Assembly: GCA_003240625.1 (NCBI GenBank)
Contig: QFMX01000005.1
Coordinates: 124,001 to 188,000, forward strand
Reading direction: 5' to 3'
Length of the DNA: 64,000 nt
Source of the DNA: Sphingomonas taxi
GTDB lineage: Bacteria > Pseudomonadota > Alphaproteobacteria > Sphingomonadales > Sphingomonadaceae
Shown here piece by piece: positions 33,173 through 41,666 of the stretch (positions within the stretch are counted from its first letter, which is position 1; each line of letters begins with the position of its first letter). Both the position numbers and the translations under genes were made by a program. The notes below the pieces were generated by a model. The model did no database searches. It saw only the letters and a program-made list of their open reading frames with translations, and had not been told where the DNA came from.

Positions 33173-34633
33173 TTACTCCGCCTGCTCCCAACCGCCCCCT
33201 AGCGCCTTGAACAGCGCTACCGTCAGCTGACGCAACTGCGCGTCGCTCGCCACGAGCTGCTCCCTCGCCGACAAAACATCCGTCTGCGCGTCCAGCAGCG
33301 TATTCTGCGCCACGAACCCAGTCCGGTACTGCGACTCCGCAGCCTTCGCGCTGCTCTGCGCATCGACTACCGCGCGCTGCAACGCGGCGTTCCGGCGGCG
33401 CTCGGCGGCGATCTGCGCCAGCGGATCCTCGACGTCGCGCAACGCCTGCAACACGGTCGAGCGATAGCGGAGATACGCCTGCTCGCGGTCCTCCTCGCGT
33501 GACTTCACGGTCGACTTGCGCCGGCCCCAGTCGAGCAGCGGGAACTGCGCCGCACCGCTCGCGGTCAGCTGGAGGCTGTCGCCCGAGAACAGGTTGCCGA
33601 GCGCGGTCGAGATGAGCTGGCTCATGCCGGTCAGGCTGAACTTCGGGTACATATCCGCCACCGCGACGCCGATATCGGCGGTAGACGCGGCCAGATCGCG
33701 TTCGGCCGCGCGGATGTCGGGACGCCGCCGCAACAGCTCGGAGGGTAGCCCGGCGGGGATCGTCGGCACGCCGAGCGGCGCGACCGAAGGCGCCGCGAGT
33801 TCGGTCATCAGCGTCGCAGGCGGCTCGCCGAGCAGGATCGCGAGCGCGTGCATGCGGACGTCGACATCGGCGCGAACCGGTTCGGCGCGTGCCTCGGTCG
33901 AAGTTATCGAGGCCCGCTGGCGCGTCACGTCGATCGGCGGGACGAGGCCGACCTTGGCGATGTTGCCGGAGATGGTCAGGGAACGGCGCTGGTTGGCGAT
34001 CTCGCCCTCGATCGTCGCGAGCTGCGCCTGATCGAGCCGGAGCGCGAAATAGGCCTGTGCGACTTCGGCGGCCAGCGTTACCGCGGCGTCGCGCTTGGAC
34101 CAGACCGCCGCTTCGGTGCGCGCGCGCGCGCCCTCGGTGCTACGGCGGACGCCGCCGAACAGATCCAGCTCCCAGCTTGCGTCGAAGCCGACCGAATAGG
34201 TCGTGATCCCGCTGCCGGGCAGCGCGATGCCGCCGGTCGAGCCGGTGCCGCCTGCGCCCGTACCGCCGCTGAACGCGCGCGCGATCGACGCGAGGCCGGC
34301 ATTCTTGCTGAACTCGATATGGCTAGGGCTGGCGCTGGCGTTGACGCTCGGCAGGCCTTGCGAGCGCGCGACGATCTCCTGCAACCGCGCCTGCCGTACG
34401 CGCGACGCGGCGATCGCGATGTCGGGATTGCCCTTCAGTGCGCGCTCGACAAGGCCGTCCAGCTGCGGATCGCCGAACGCCGACCACCAGCGCGCCGGGT
34501 CGACGGTCGCACCTACGCTAGCCTGCGGCCCGACGAACGCGGGCGGCACCGGCATTTCCGGCGCGACATAGTTCGGACCGACAGTACAGCCCGCGAGCAG
34601 CGCTGCTCCAACGAGCGAAAACCGCGCACGCAT
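33173..34633 (-). CDS. NodT-family outer-membrane efflux lipoprotein
   Basis: The 486-residue protein has a lipobox (LVGAALLAGC, Cys about residue 15) followed by TVGPNYVAPEMPVP, the standard opening of NodT/OprM-type outer-membrane factors, and two TolC-like repeats. It forms the outer-membrane channel for the adjacent EmrA/EmrB pump. The ATG at 34633 shares one base with the emrB stop (TGATG); a TTG one codon upstream is the alternative. It is the last gene of the efflux operon. Confidence 0.93.
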   Translation of the reverse strand: MRARFSLVGAALLAGCTVGPNYVAPEMPVPPAFVGPQASVGATVDPARWWSAFGDPQLDGLVERALKGNPDIAIAASRVRQARLQEIVARSQGLPSVNASASPSHIEFSKNAGLASIARAFSGGTGAGGTGSTGGIALPGSGITTYSVGFDASWELDLFGGVRRSTEGARARTEAAVWSKRDAAVTLAAEVAQAYFALRLDQAQLATIEGEIANQRRSLTISGNIAKVGLVPPIDVTRQRASITSTEARAEPVRADVDVRMHALAILLGEPPATLMTELAAPSVAPLGVPTIPAGLPSELLRRRPDIRAAERDLAASTADIGVAVADMYPKFSLTGMSQLISTALGNLFSGDSLQLTASGAAQFPLLDWGRRKSTVKSREEDREQAYLRYRSTVLQALRDVEDPLAQIAAERRRNAALQRAVVDAQSSAKAAESQYRTGFVAQNTLLDAQTDVLSAREQLVASDAQLRQLTVALFKALGGGWEQAE

Positions 34634-36252
34634 CAATGCATCCCTCCCGAGGGCGCGCTGCCGGTCTTGCCGGAGCGCATGAATAGAACCAGTGGCGCGA
34701 CGACCAGCACGACCACCATCATCGCGCGGAACACGTCGAGGAACGCGAGCATCGTCGCCTGCCGCTGCATCTGGCTGTAGAGCACCGCCAGCGGCGTGGT
34801 CGACGGATCGCCCTGCCCCGCAAACGCGCCCGCCGCCTTCTGCATCCAGTCGTTATAGTTCGGATCGAGCGGGTTGAGCGTCTGCGTCAGTTCCGACTGG
34901 TGCCGCTGCAAGCCGCCTGCGAGCTGCGTCTGCGCGAAACAGATGCCGATCGTGCCGCCCAGATTGCGCGACACGTTGAGCAGGCTGGAGGCCTGCGCGG
35001 TCTGTGTCTGCTTCAGCCCGACATAGGCGATCGCGTTGATCGGCACGAACAGGAACGGCAGCGCCATCGCCTGGAACAGCCGCGCGAACGCCGCATCGGA
35101 GAACGCGATGTCGGCGGTCAGGTGGCTCATGTTCCACAACGCGAACGCCTGGACGAGCAACGCCGGGAACAGCAGCAGCCGCACGTCGATCAGTCCGCTC
35201 AGCCGCCCCGCGAAGGGCACCATGACGAGCGTCGCCAAACCGCCGGCGGTCAGCGCGAGGCCTGCGTCGAGCGAGCTGTAGCCGAGCACCTGTTGCAGCA
35301 TTTGAGGAATAAGCTGGGTCGTGCCGAACAGGATCATGCCGGTGACGCCCATCACGCCGATCGTCAGCGCGAAGTTGCGGTTCTTCATCAGCTTGAGGTC
35401 GATCACCGGGTCCTTGTGGTTCAGCTCCCAGATGACGAGGCTGACCAGCGACACCGCGGCGATGATCGCCGACATGACGATGAAACCGCTCGCGAACCAA
35501 TCCTCGCGCTCGCCGCGATCGAAGGTGAGTTCGAGGAAACCGAGCCCGAGCGCGACCAGCGCGACGCCGACGTAATCGATCGTCAGGCCGTTCTTGAACC
35601 GCTCGTCGCGGTCCTTCTTCACTTGCGCCGGTTCGTCGACGAAGGTCTCGACCGCGAACCATGCGGCGATCCCGACGGGGACGTTGATCAGGAACACCCA
35701 GTGCCAGCTCGAATATTCGACGATGTAGCCGCCGAGCGTCGGCCCGAGCACGGGGCCCACGACGACGACGATCGCGAAGGCCGCGAACGCCATGCCGCGC
35801 TTTTCGGGCGGGAAGGTGTCGGCGAGGATCGACTGTTCGACCGGCGCGAGGCCACCGCCGCCGATGCCTTGCAGCACGCGCGCGACGACCAAAGTACCGA
35901 TGTTGGGCGCGAGGCCGCAGAGCAGCGACGCCAGCGTGAACAGCGCGATCGACAACAGGAAATAGCGCTTCCGGCCGATCGCGTCGCTGAGCCAGCCCGA
36001 GATCGGGATGACGATCGCGTTGGCGACGAGATAGCTGGTCAGCACCCAGGTCGCCTGATCGGTGGTGATCGACAGCCCGCCCGAGATATGATCGAGCGCG
36101 ACGTTGGCGATCGAGGTGTCGAGCACCTCCATGAAGGTCGGGATCGAGATGATCGCGACGATCAGCCACGGGCTGTACTTGCCCGCCGCCGACCGGCTCG
36201 GCGACCAGGTGTGACCACCCCCCGCATCGGCTTTGGCAGGAGCTTTGGCCAC
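34633..36252 (-). CDS. emrB: DHA2-family multidrug efflux MFS transporter (EmrB type)
   Basis: The 539-residue protein has 14 membrane segments. The DHA2 motif MEVLDTSIANVAL is in helix 1, GWLSDAIGRKRYFLLSI is the MFS signature loop, and GGGGLAPVEQSILAD follows. EmrB-type pumps use proton exchange to expel hydrophobic drugs through EmrA and an outer-membrane factor. It starts 1 nt after emrA. The substrate cannot be deduced. Confidence 0.93.
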   Translation of the reverse strand: MAKAPAKADAGGGHTWSPSRSAAGKYSPWLIVAIISIPTFMEVLDTSIANVALDHISGGLSITTDQATWVLTSYLVANAIVIPISGWLSDAIGRKRYFLLSIALFTLASLLCGLAPNIGTLVVARVLQGIGGGGLAPVEQSILADTFPPEKRGMAFAAFAIVVVVGPVLGPTLGGYIVEYSSWHWVFLINVPVGIAAWFAVETFVDEPAQVKKDRDERFKNGLTIDYVGVALVALGLGFLELTFDRGEREDWFASGFIVMSAIIAAVSLVSLVIWELNHKDPVIDLKLMKNRNFALTIGVMGVTGMILFGTTQLIPQMLQQVLGYSSLDAGLALTAGGLATLVMVPFAGRLSGLIDVRLLLFPALLVQAFALWNMSHLTADIAFSDAAFARLFQAMALPFLFVPINAIAYVGLKQTQTAQASSLLNVSRNLGGTIGICFAQTQLAGGLQRHQSELTQTLNPLDPNYNDWMQKAAGAFAGQGDPSTTPLAVLYSQMQRQATMLAFLDVFRAMMVVVLVVAPLVLFMRSGKTGSAPSGGMH

Positions 36253-36253
36253 G

Positions 36254-37417
36254 TCAGCGCACCTTTACGGTCGGCACCACCGACATGCCGGGGCCGATCG
36301 GATAGCGCTTCGGATCGGGGCCGTTTTTGGCGTCGAACACGATGCGGACGGGGACGCGCTGGACCACCTTCACGTAATTGCCGGTCGCGTTCTGGGGGGG
36401 CAGAAGCGCGAACGCCTGGCCTGCGCCGCGCTGGATCGAGTCGACATGGCCCTTGAAGTCGACGCCGGGATACGCGTCGACGTGGATGTCGACGGGCTGG
36501 CCGATCTTCATCAACGTGAGCTGCGTTTCCTTGAAATTGGCGGTCACCCACATCTTGTCGGGGACGATCGCCATCAGCTGCGTGCCGGGCGCGACGTACG
36601 AGCCGACGTTCACCGAGCGGTTGACCACCTGCCCTGCGACCGGGGCGGTCAGGCGGAGATCGCCGATCGTGACGTTCGCCTGCTCGACCTGCGCGCGGCG
36701 GGCGTCGATCACCGATTTGGCAGCGCCGACCTGCTTCTTGGCGACGCTGATCTGCGCGGTGGCGGTGTCGATCTGCTCACGCGCGGCGGCGGCATCGGCG
36801 GCGGTCTGGCGGGCGGTGGCACGCGCCTGATCGAGCTGCTGGCCGGCGACCGCGCTCGGATCAAGCCGCAGGAGCGCCTCATAGCGCGCGAGGTCCTGCT
36901 GGGCCTTCACCGCGGCCGCCATCGGCACGCGCGCCTGCGCCGCGGCCTGCTGGCGCTGCGCCTCGGCGGCGGTCACCTGCGCCTGCGCCTGTGCGAACTG
37001 CGCACGCGCCTGCGATTCGTTTGCCTGCGCCTCGGCGACCTGCGCATCCCGGCCGGATGCCTTGATGACGGCGAGCAGGCGGCCGGCCTCGACGTGGCGG
37101 TTGTCGATGTCGGCGACCTGGACCAGCGTGCCTGCGACCTGCGGCGCGAGGCGGACGATGTGCGCGTCGACGAACGCGTCGTCGGTCGATTCGAACTGCC
37201 GCGCGTGCAGCCAGTAGAGCACGCCGCCGATCACCAGCGCGCCGATCACGACGATCAGGATCACCCAGAACAGCGGCTTTTTGAACACCGACGGCTTCTT
37301 GTCGTCCTCGTCCTCGTCCTGCTGCTCGGTATCGGACTGCTGGTCCTCGCCGTTCGGATCGGGCTTGCGGCCGTCGTCCTCGTGGTCGGTATCTGAGTGG
37401 TTCGTCTGGTCGGTCAT
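36254..37417 (-). CDS. emrA: EmrA/HlyD-family membrane fusion protein
   Basis: The 387-residue protein has an acidic cytoplasmic tail of about 45 residues, one membrane helix (VILIVVIGALVIGGVLYWL), biotinyl-lipoyl halves around an Ala/Gln-rich coiled hairpin (residues about 110-220), and a beta-barrel end. STDDAFVDAHIVRLAPQVAG is the usual EmrA lipoyl segment. It bridges EmrB to the outer-membrane factor. The acidic tail is longer than in E. coli EmrA. The start overlaps the TetR-gene stop by 4 nt. Confidence 0.93.
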   Translation of the reverse strand: MTDQTNHSDTDHEDDGRKPDPNGEDQQSDTEQQDEDEDDKKPSVFKKPLFWVILIVVIGALVIGGVLYWLHARQFESTDDAFVDAHIVRLAPQVAGTLVQVADIDNRHVEAGRLLAVIKASGRDAQVAEAQANESQARAQFAQAQAQVTAAEAQRQQAAAQARVPMAAAVKAQQDLARYEALLRLDPSAVAGQQLDQARATARQTAADAAAAREQIDTATAQISVAKKQVGAAKSVIDARRAQVEQANVTIGDLRLTAPVAGQVVNRSVNVGSYVAPGTQLMAIVPDKMWVTANFKETQLTLMKIGQPVDIHVDAYPGVDFKGHVDSIQRGAGQAFALLPPQNATGNYVKVVQRVPVRIVFDAKNGPDPKRYPIGPGMSVVPTVKVR

Positions 37418-38052
37418 GCCTGGCCCTGTTCTTCAGCACGCATCGAATCGAGAATGGCGTCGATATTGGCGTCGATCCGCGCCTTGATATCGAGGATGTC
37501 GGAAGGCTCGAGCGTGTCGCACTCGAGCAATTTGAGGCAGGTCGCGCGGCTCGATCGCAACGCCACCACCTGCCCAAGCAGCGTGATCGTTGCGATCCGC
37601 GCGGTGCGGACGTTGCGCAGGCCGGTCGCGATGCAGACGAACTCGCCGAGCTGTCGCACCATCTGGCCCATCACGCCGCCATAGATCCGTTCGAACGCCT
37701 CGCTCGGCTTCATCTGCTCGCGCAGCACGAACAGCGTCCAGTCGGCGCTGTCGGCGCTCGCCATTTTGTCGGCCAGCCGGCCGAGGATGCGGTGGATCTG
37801 CGCGCGCGCGCCGGCTGCATCGTCGGACGCGATGTCGTGGTCGAGGTCGACCGGATCGCCCATTACCGCGGACATGCGCTCGGCGATCCGGTCGGCGGCG
37901 GCGAGGTACAGACCCTCCTTGCCGCCGTAATGATAGGTGATCGACGACATCGCGGTGCCGGCCGCAGCGGCGATACCGCGCGTGCTGGCGCCTTCGAGGC
38001 CCTTGGCGCCGAATTCGCTGATCGCGATGTCTAGGAGTCGAGACTGGACCAC
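37414..38052 (-). CDS. TetR-family repressor of the efflux operon
   Basis: With a GTG start at 38052 the product is 212 residues. Residues 1-50 hold the helix-turn-helix (SEFGAKGLEGASTRGIAAAA, then MSSITYHYGGKEGLY), and the C-terminal part resembles the CerR/DUF1956 ligand domain. It is the first gene of the operon with emrA, emrB and nodT, so it probably represses its own promoter until a pump substrate binds. A perfect 12-bp palindrome lies 14 nt upstream. No ATG is available in frame. Confidence 0.88.
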   Translation of the reverse strand: MVQSRLLDIAISEFGAKGLEGASTRGIAAAAGTAMSSITYHYGGKEGLYLAAADRIAERMSAVMGDPVDLDHDIASDDAAGARAQIHRILGRLADKMASADSADWTLFVLREQMKPSEAFERIYGGVMGQMVRQLGEFVCIATGLRNVRTARIATITLLGQVVALRSSRATCLKLLECDTLEPSDILDIKARIDANIDAILDSMRAEEQGQA

Positions 38053-38065
38053 GCGGGGGCGTTTA

Positions 38066-38077
38066 GTTCGATCGAAC
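38066..38077. promoter_or_regulatory. Palindrome GTTCGATCGAAC, candidate TetR operator
   Basis: A perfect 12-bp palindrome lies 14 nt upstream of the TetR start codon, with a further GAACG repeat overlapping it. TetR-type repressors bind palindromes of this size between the promoter elements. It is the only perfect one in the leader. Confidence 0.5.
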
Positions 38078-38143
38078 GAACGGACCTAATGAAGAAGATG
38101 TCATGTTTGGCGGAGTGGGTCGTCAGGCTCTATCCGGACGCTC

Positions 38144-38260
38144 CTCCCCTCCCTGGAAGGGAGGGGTTGGGGGGTGGGTAGGCCCGCTTGTGCCGCAACC
38201 GTCGGCCGATACGGAAGCCGACCCACCCCCGGCCCCTCCCTTTCAGGGAGGGGGGAAGGC
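38144..38260. repeat. Family A palindromic element, copy A3
   Basis: CCCTCCCTGGAAGGGAGGGG near 38148 and CCCCTCCCTTTCAGGGAGGG near 38233 flank a centre with CCGCTTGTGCCGCAACCG, shared with copy A1. It lies upstream of the TetR gene in a 301-nt gap, with no other gene there up to tRNA-Val. Confidence 0.88.
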
Positions 38261-38353
38261 GGAGGCGCTCCCAGATGGAAGGGAGAAAAAGGGTGACGCC
38301 ATGGCCAGAATCAGAAACGCCGGCCCCTTCGTGCGAAGGAACCGGCGAAAATC

Positions 38354-38428
38354 TGGTGGGCGCGACAGGGATTGAACCTGTGACCCCACCCGTGTGAAGG
38401 GTGTGCTCTACCGCTGAGCTACGCGCCC
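38354..38428 (-). tRNA. tRNA-Val (anticodon CAC)
   Basis: The minus strand gives acceptor GGGCGCG pairing with CGCGCCC, D-arm AGCTCAGCGGTAGAGC, anticodon stem CACCC/GGGTG with loop TTCACAC, T-arm ACAGGTTCAATCCCTGT and encoded CCA. Total length is 75 nt. Confidence 0.95.
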
Positions 38429-38500
38429 GAAACTCGTTCGGAAGCGGGCCTTTAGGCAGGGGATGCCTGCCTGTCCAGCCCTTAAGTGGCTAGCCTTTCG

Positions 38501-38625
38501 ATCCTCCCCCGCCAGGGGGAGGTGGCTGGCGCTTGCCAGACGAAGGGGGCGGTAAGTGATCACGTAGGTTCCGTGTCCTCCCCCTCCGACGCCTTCGGCG
38601 CCACCTCCCCCTGGCGGGGGAGGAT
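38501..38625. repeat. Family D palindromic element, copy D2
   Basis: CCTCCCCCGCCAGGGGGAGG near 38503 and CCTCCCCCTGGCGGGGGAGG near 38604 are inverted arms. It fills most of the 207-nt gap between tRNA-Val and hup and ends 11 nt before the hup stop codon, so it may be the hup terminator. Confidence 0.88.
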
Positions 38626-38635
38626 TGAGAGCTTG

Positions 38636-38908
38636 TTAGTTGACTGCGTCCTTCAGGCCCTTGCCGGCCTTGAACTTGGGTTGGGTCGAGGCCTTGATCG
38701 TCATCGGCTCGCCGGTGCGGGGATTGCGGCCGGTCGAGGCCTTGCGCTTCGAGATCGAGAACGTGCCGAAACCGACCAGGCGAACCTCATCGCCCTTCTT
38801 CAACGATGCCTCGATCGCGTCGAACACCGCCTCGACCGCCTTGGTTGCGTCGGCCTTTACGAGCCCAGACGTATCCGCAACCGTAGCGATCAGCTCCTGC
38901 TTGTTCAT
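38636..38908 (-). CDS. hup: DNA-binding protein HU
   Basis: The 90-residue protein is full HU length and starts MNKQELIATVADTSGL. The beta-arm signature GFGTFSISKRKASTGRNPRT lies near residues 46-65, with the tip RNPRTGEP that intercalates in the minor groove. HU bends DNA and organises the nucleoid. It lies 127 nt downstream of lon, as in many alphaproteobacteria (lon-hup). Confidence 0.97.
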   Translation of the reverse strand: MNKQELIATVADTSGLVKADATKAVEAVFDAIEASLKKGDEVRLVGFGTFSISKRKASTGRNPRTGEPMTIKASTQPKFKAGKGLKDAVN

Positions 38909-39035
38909 ATAGTCCCCCGGAAAAACTCGAATCGCCTGCGATGGACTCGCAGCCGCACTCAGCGCGCAATAATGCGGCGGCTCCGTCTGCTGTCAAACGA
39001 AACCGCCGCGTTATCGCTTACGATCCAAACATGGA

Positions 39036-41429
39036 TCAGTGGTGAAGGCCACCCCCGACCGGCGCGATCGGTGCCGGCGGCAAGGCCGCCAGCTCGTCGG
39101 CATCTGTCCACTCGATCGCTTCGAGCGGTTCGGTCAGCGCAAGTCGCAACACCTCGTCGACATGCTTGACGGGAATGATCTTGAGCCCCGCCTTGATGTT
39201 CGCCGGGATCTCCACGAGGTCCTTCTCGTTCTCGGCCGGGATCAGCACCGTCTCGATCCCGCCCCGCAGCGCCGCGAGCAGCTTCTCCTTGAGGCCTCCG
39301 ATCGGCAGCACCCGACCGCGCAGTGTGACTTCACCCGTCATTGCCACCTCGCGCCGGATCGGCACGCCGGTCAGCGTCGAGACGATCGACGTGACCATGC
39401 CGATCCCCGCCGACGGGCCGTCCTTCGGTACCGCCCCCTCGGGCAGATGGATGTGGATGTCCTTGCGCGCGAACAGGCTCGGCTTGATCCCGTAGCTCGG
39501 GGCGCGGGCCTTCACATAGCTGAACGCGGTCTCGATCGACTCCTTCATGACGTCGCCGAGCGTACCGGTGAGCTTGGCCTGGCCCTTGCCCGCCACCGTC
39601 ACGCTCTCGATCGTCAGGAGCTCGCCGCCGACCTCGGTCCAGGCGAGCCCCGTGACCGCTCCGATCTGGTTCTCGGTCTCGCCGAGGCCGTGGCGGTACT
39701 TCTGCACGCCCGCATATTCGCCGACGTTCTCGGGCGTGATCGTCACGCTGGTGGTCTTGTTCTCGAGGATCTGGCGCAGCGCCTTGCGGCACAGTTTGGC
39801 GATCTCGCGTTCCAGCGTACGTACGCCAGCCTCACGCGTGTATTGCTGGATGAGCGTGCGAAGCCCCTCCTGAGTCAGCGTGAACTCGCCCGGCTTCAGG
39901 CCATGCGCCTCGATCTGCTTCTCGATCAGATGACGCTCGGCGATCTCGACCTTCTCGTCCTCGGTATAGCCCTCCAGACGGATGATCTCCATGCGGTCGA
40001 GCAGCGCCTGCGGAAGATTGAGCGAGTTCGCGGTGCAGACGAACATCACGTCCGACAGGTCGATGTCGACCTCCAGATAATGATCCTGGAACTTGCCGTT
40101 CTGCTCCGGGTCGAGCACCTCGAGCAGCGCCGAAGCCGGATCGCCACGGAAGTCCTGGCCGAGCTTGTCGATCTCATCGAGCAGGAACAGCGGGTTGGAC
40201 GTGCCGGCCTTCTTGAGGTTCGTCACGATCTTGCCCGGCAGCGAACCGATATAGGTGCGGCGATGGCCACGGATCTCGGCTTCGTCACGCACGCCGCCGA
40301 GCGACTGGCGAATGAACTCGCGCCCGGTCGCCTTGGCGATCGACTTGCCAAGCGAGGTCTTGCCAACGCCGGGAGGGCCGACGAGGCACAGGATCGGGCC
40401 CTTCAGCTTGTTGGTGCGCGCCTGCACGGCGAGATACTCGACGATCCGGTCCTTGACCTTCTCAAGCGCGTAATGGTCCTCGTCCAACGTCACCTGCGCG
40501 GCGGCAATGTCCTTCTTGATCTTCGACTTCTTGCCCCAGGGGAGCCCGAGCAGCACGTCGAGATAATTGCGAACGACGGTCGCCTCGGCGCTCATCGGCG
40601 CCATCGTCTTGAGCTTCTTCAGCTCGGCGGTCGCCTTGCCGCGCGCTTCCTTGCTCATCTTGAGCGTGGCGATCTTCTGCGTCAGCTCGGCGATCTCGTC
40701 GCCTTCGCCTTCGCCGTCCTCGTTACCCAGCTCGCGCTGGATCGCCTTCAACTGCTCGTTGAGGTAATATTCGCGCTGCGTCTTCTCCATCTGGCGCTTG
40801 ACGCGGCTCTTGATCTTCTTCTCGACCTGCAGGACGCCCAGCTCGCCCTCCATCGCCACCATCGCCATTTCGAGACGCTTCGACGGGTTGGTCTCGATCA
40901 GCATCGCCTGCTTCTCGGCGACCTTGATCGCGATGTTGGCAACGACCGCATCGGACAGCTTCGACGCGTCCTCGATCTCCGACATCTGGACCGCGGTCTC
41001 GGACGCAAGCTTGCGATTGAGCTTGGCGTAATTCTCGAACTGCTCGACCACCGAGCGCATCAATGCGGTGACCTCCGCGCCTTCGACCTCGGCATCGGCG
41101 ACCGTCTCGACCGTGGCGGTCAGGAAGTCGCCCGACTCGTCCAACGTCTCCAGCGTCGCGCGCTGCTTGCCCTCGACCAGAACGCGGACGGTGCCGTCGG
41201 GGAGCTTCAGCAGCTGGAGCACGGTCGCGGTCACGCCCATCGAATACAGGTCATCGCGCGCGGGATCGTCCTCGGCCGGGTCGACCTGCGCGACGAGATA
41301 GATCTCCTTATCCGCCGCCATCGCCGCTTCGAGCGCGGCGACGGACTTATCGCGGCCGACGAACAGCGGCACGATCATGTGCGGGAAGACGACGATGTCG
41401 CGAAGGGGAAGGACGGGGTACTGGGTCAT
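39036..41429 (-). CDS. lon: ATP-dependent protease Lon
   Basis: The 797-residue Lon A-type protease has an N-terminal substrate domain, an AAA+ module with Walker A GPPGVGKTSLGKS near residue 355 and Walker B FLLDEIDKLG, and a C-terminal Ser-Lys protease domain with PKDGPSAGIGM (catalytic Ser) and the lysine in GGLKEKLLAA. It degrades misfolded and regulatory proteins in the cytoplasm. The ATG at 41429 has CGGAG upstream; the earlier in-frame ATG at 41453 has no such site. No sigma-32 promoter was recognised. Confidence 0.97.
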   Translation of the reverse strand: MTQYPVLPLRDIVVFPHMIVPLFVGRDKSVAALEAAMAADKEIYLVAQVDPAEDDPARDDLYSMGVTATVLQLLKLPDGTVRVLVEGKQRATLETLDESGDFLTATVETVADAEVEGAEVTALMRSVVEQFENYAKLNRKLASETAVQMSEIEDASKLSDAVVANIAIKVAEKQAMLIETNPSKRLEMAMVAMEGELGVLQVEKKIKSRVKRQMEKTQREYYLNEQLKAIQRELGNEDGEGEGDEIAELTQKIATLKMSKEARGKATAELKKLKTMAPMSAEATVVRNYLDVLLGLPWGKKSKIKKDIAAAQVTLDEDHYALEKVKDRIVEYLAVQARTNKLKGPILCLVGPPGVGKTSLGKSIAKATGREFIRQSLGGVRDEAEIRGHRRTYIGSLPGKIVTNLKKAGTSNPLFLLDEIDKLGQDFRGDPASALLEVLDPEQNGKFQDHYLEVDIDLSDVMFVCTANSLNLPQALLDRMEIIRLEGYTEDEKVEIAERHLIEKQIEAHGLKPGEFTLTQEGLRTLIQQYTREAGVRTLEREIAKLCRKALRQILENKTTSVTITPENVGEYAGVQKYRHGLGETENQIGAVTGLAWTEVGGELLTIESVTVAGKGQAKLTGTLGDVMKESIETAFSYVKARAPSYGIKPSLFARKDIHIHLPEGAVPKDGPSAGIGMVTSIVSTLTGVPIRREVAMTGEVTLRGRVLPIGGLKEKLLAALRGGIETVLIPAENEKDLVEIPANIKAGLKIIPVKHVDEVLRLALTEPLEAIEWTDADELAALPPAPIAPVGGGLHH

Positions 41430-41550
41430 GAACGCTCCGGTGGGTGCCTGCATGGGGGCATAGTCTGTAGCTTATATGGTGAGGATGAACCGTCCATCAA
41501 TTGGTTGGTGGTTGTTACGGGCTTTCACGCGGCACCTCAGCCCAACCGCT

Positions 41551-41628
41551 CTCCTGCGAACGCAGGAGTCCAGGGTAGCTGGCGGCGGTACTCGTGATCC
41601 TGGGCTCCTGCACCGAAGAGGCCGGATC
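41551..41628. repeat. Family F element, copy F3 (degenerate second arm)
   Basis: CTCCTGCGAACGCAGGAGTC at 41551 forms a short hairpin and is followed by CCAGGG. A weaker match (CCTGGGCTCCTGC, about 41599-41611) reads in the opposite sense. It lies in the 237-nt divergent gap between lon and the M1 peptidase gene; nothing else is recognised there. Confidence 0.7.
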
Positions 41629-41666
41629 GCACTTGTATGCGGGGCTCCCAGGCGCGAGAACGCGGC

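Noticed and set aside
39039..41597. 852-codon plus-strand ORF opposite lon
   Set aside because: Same cause: antisense of lon. The minus-strand reading has complete Lon motifs.
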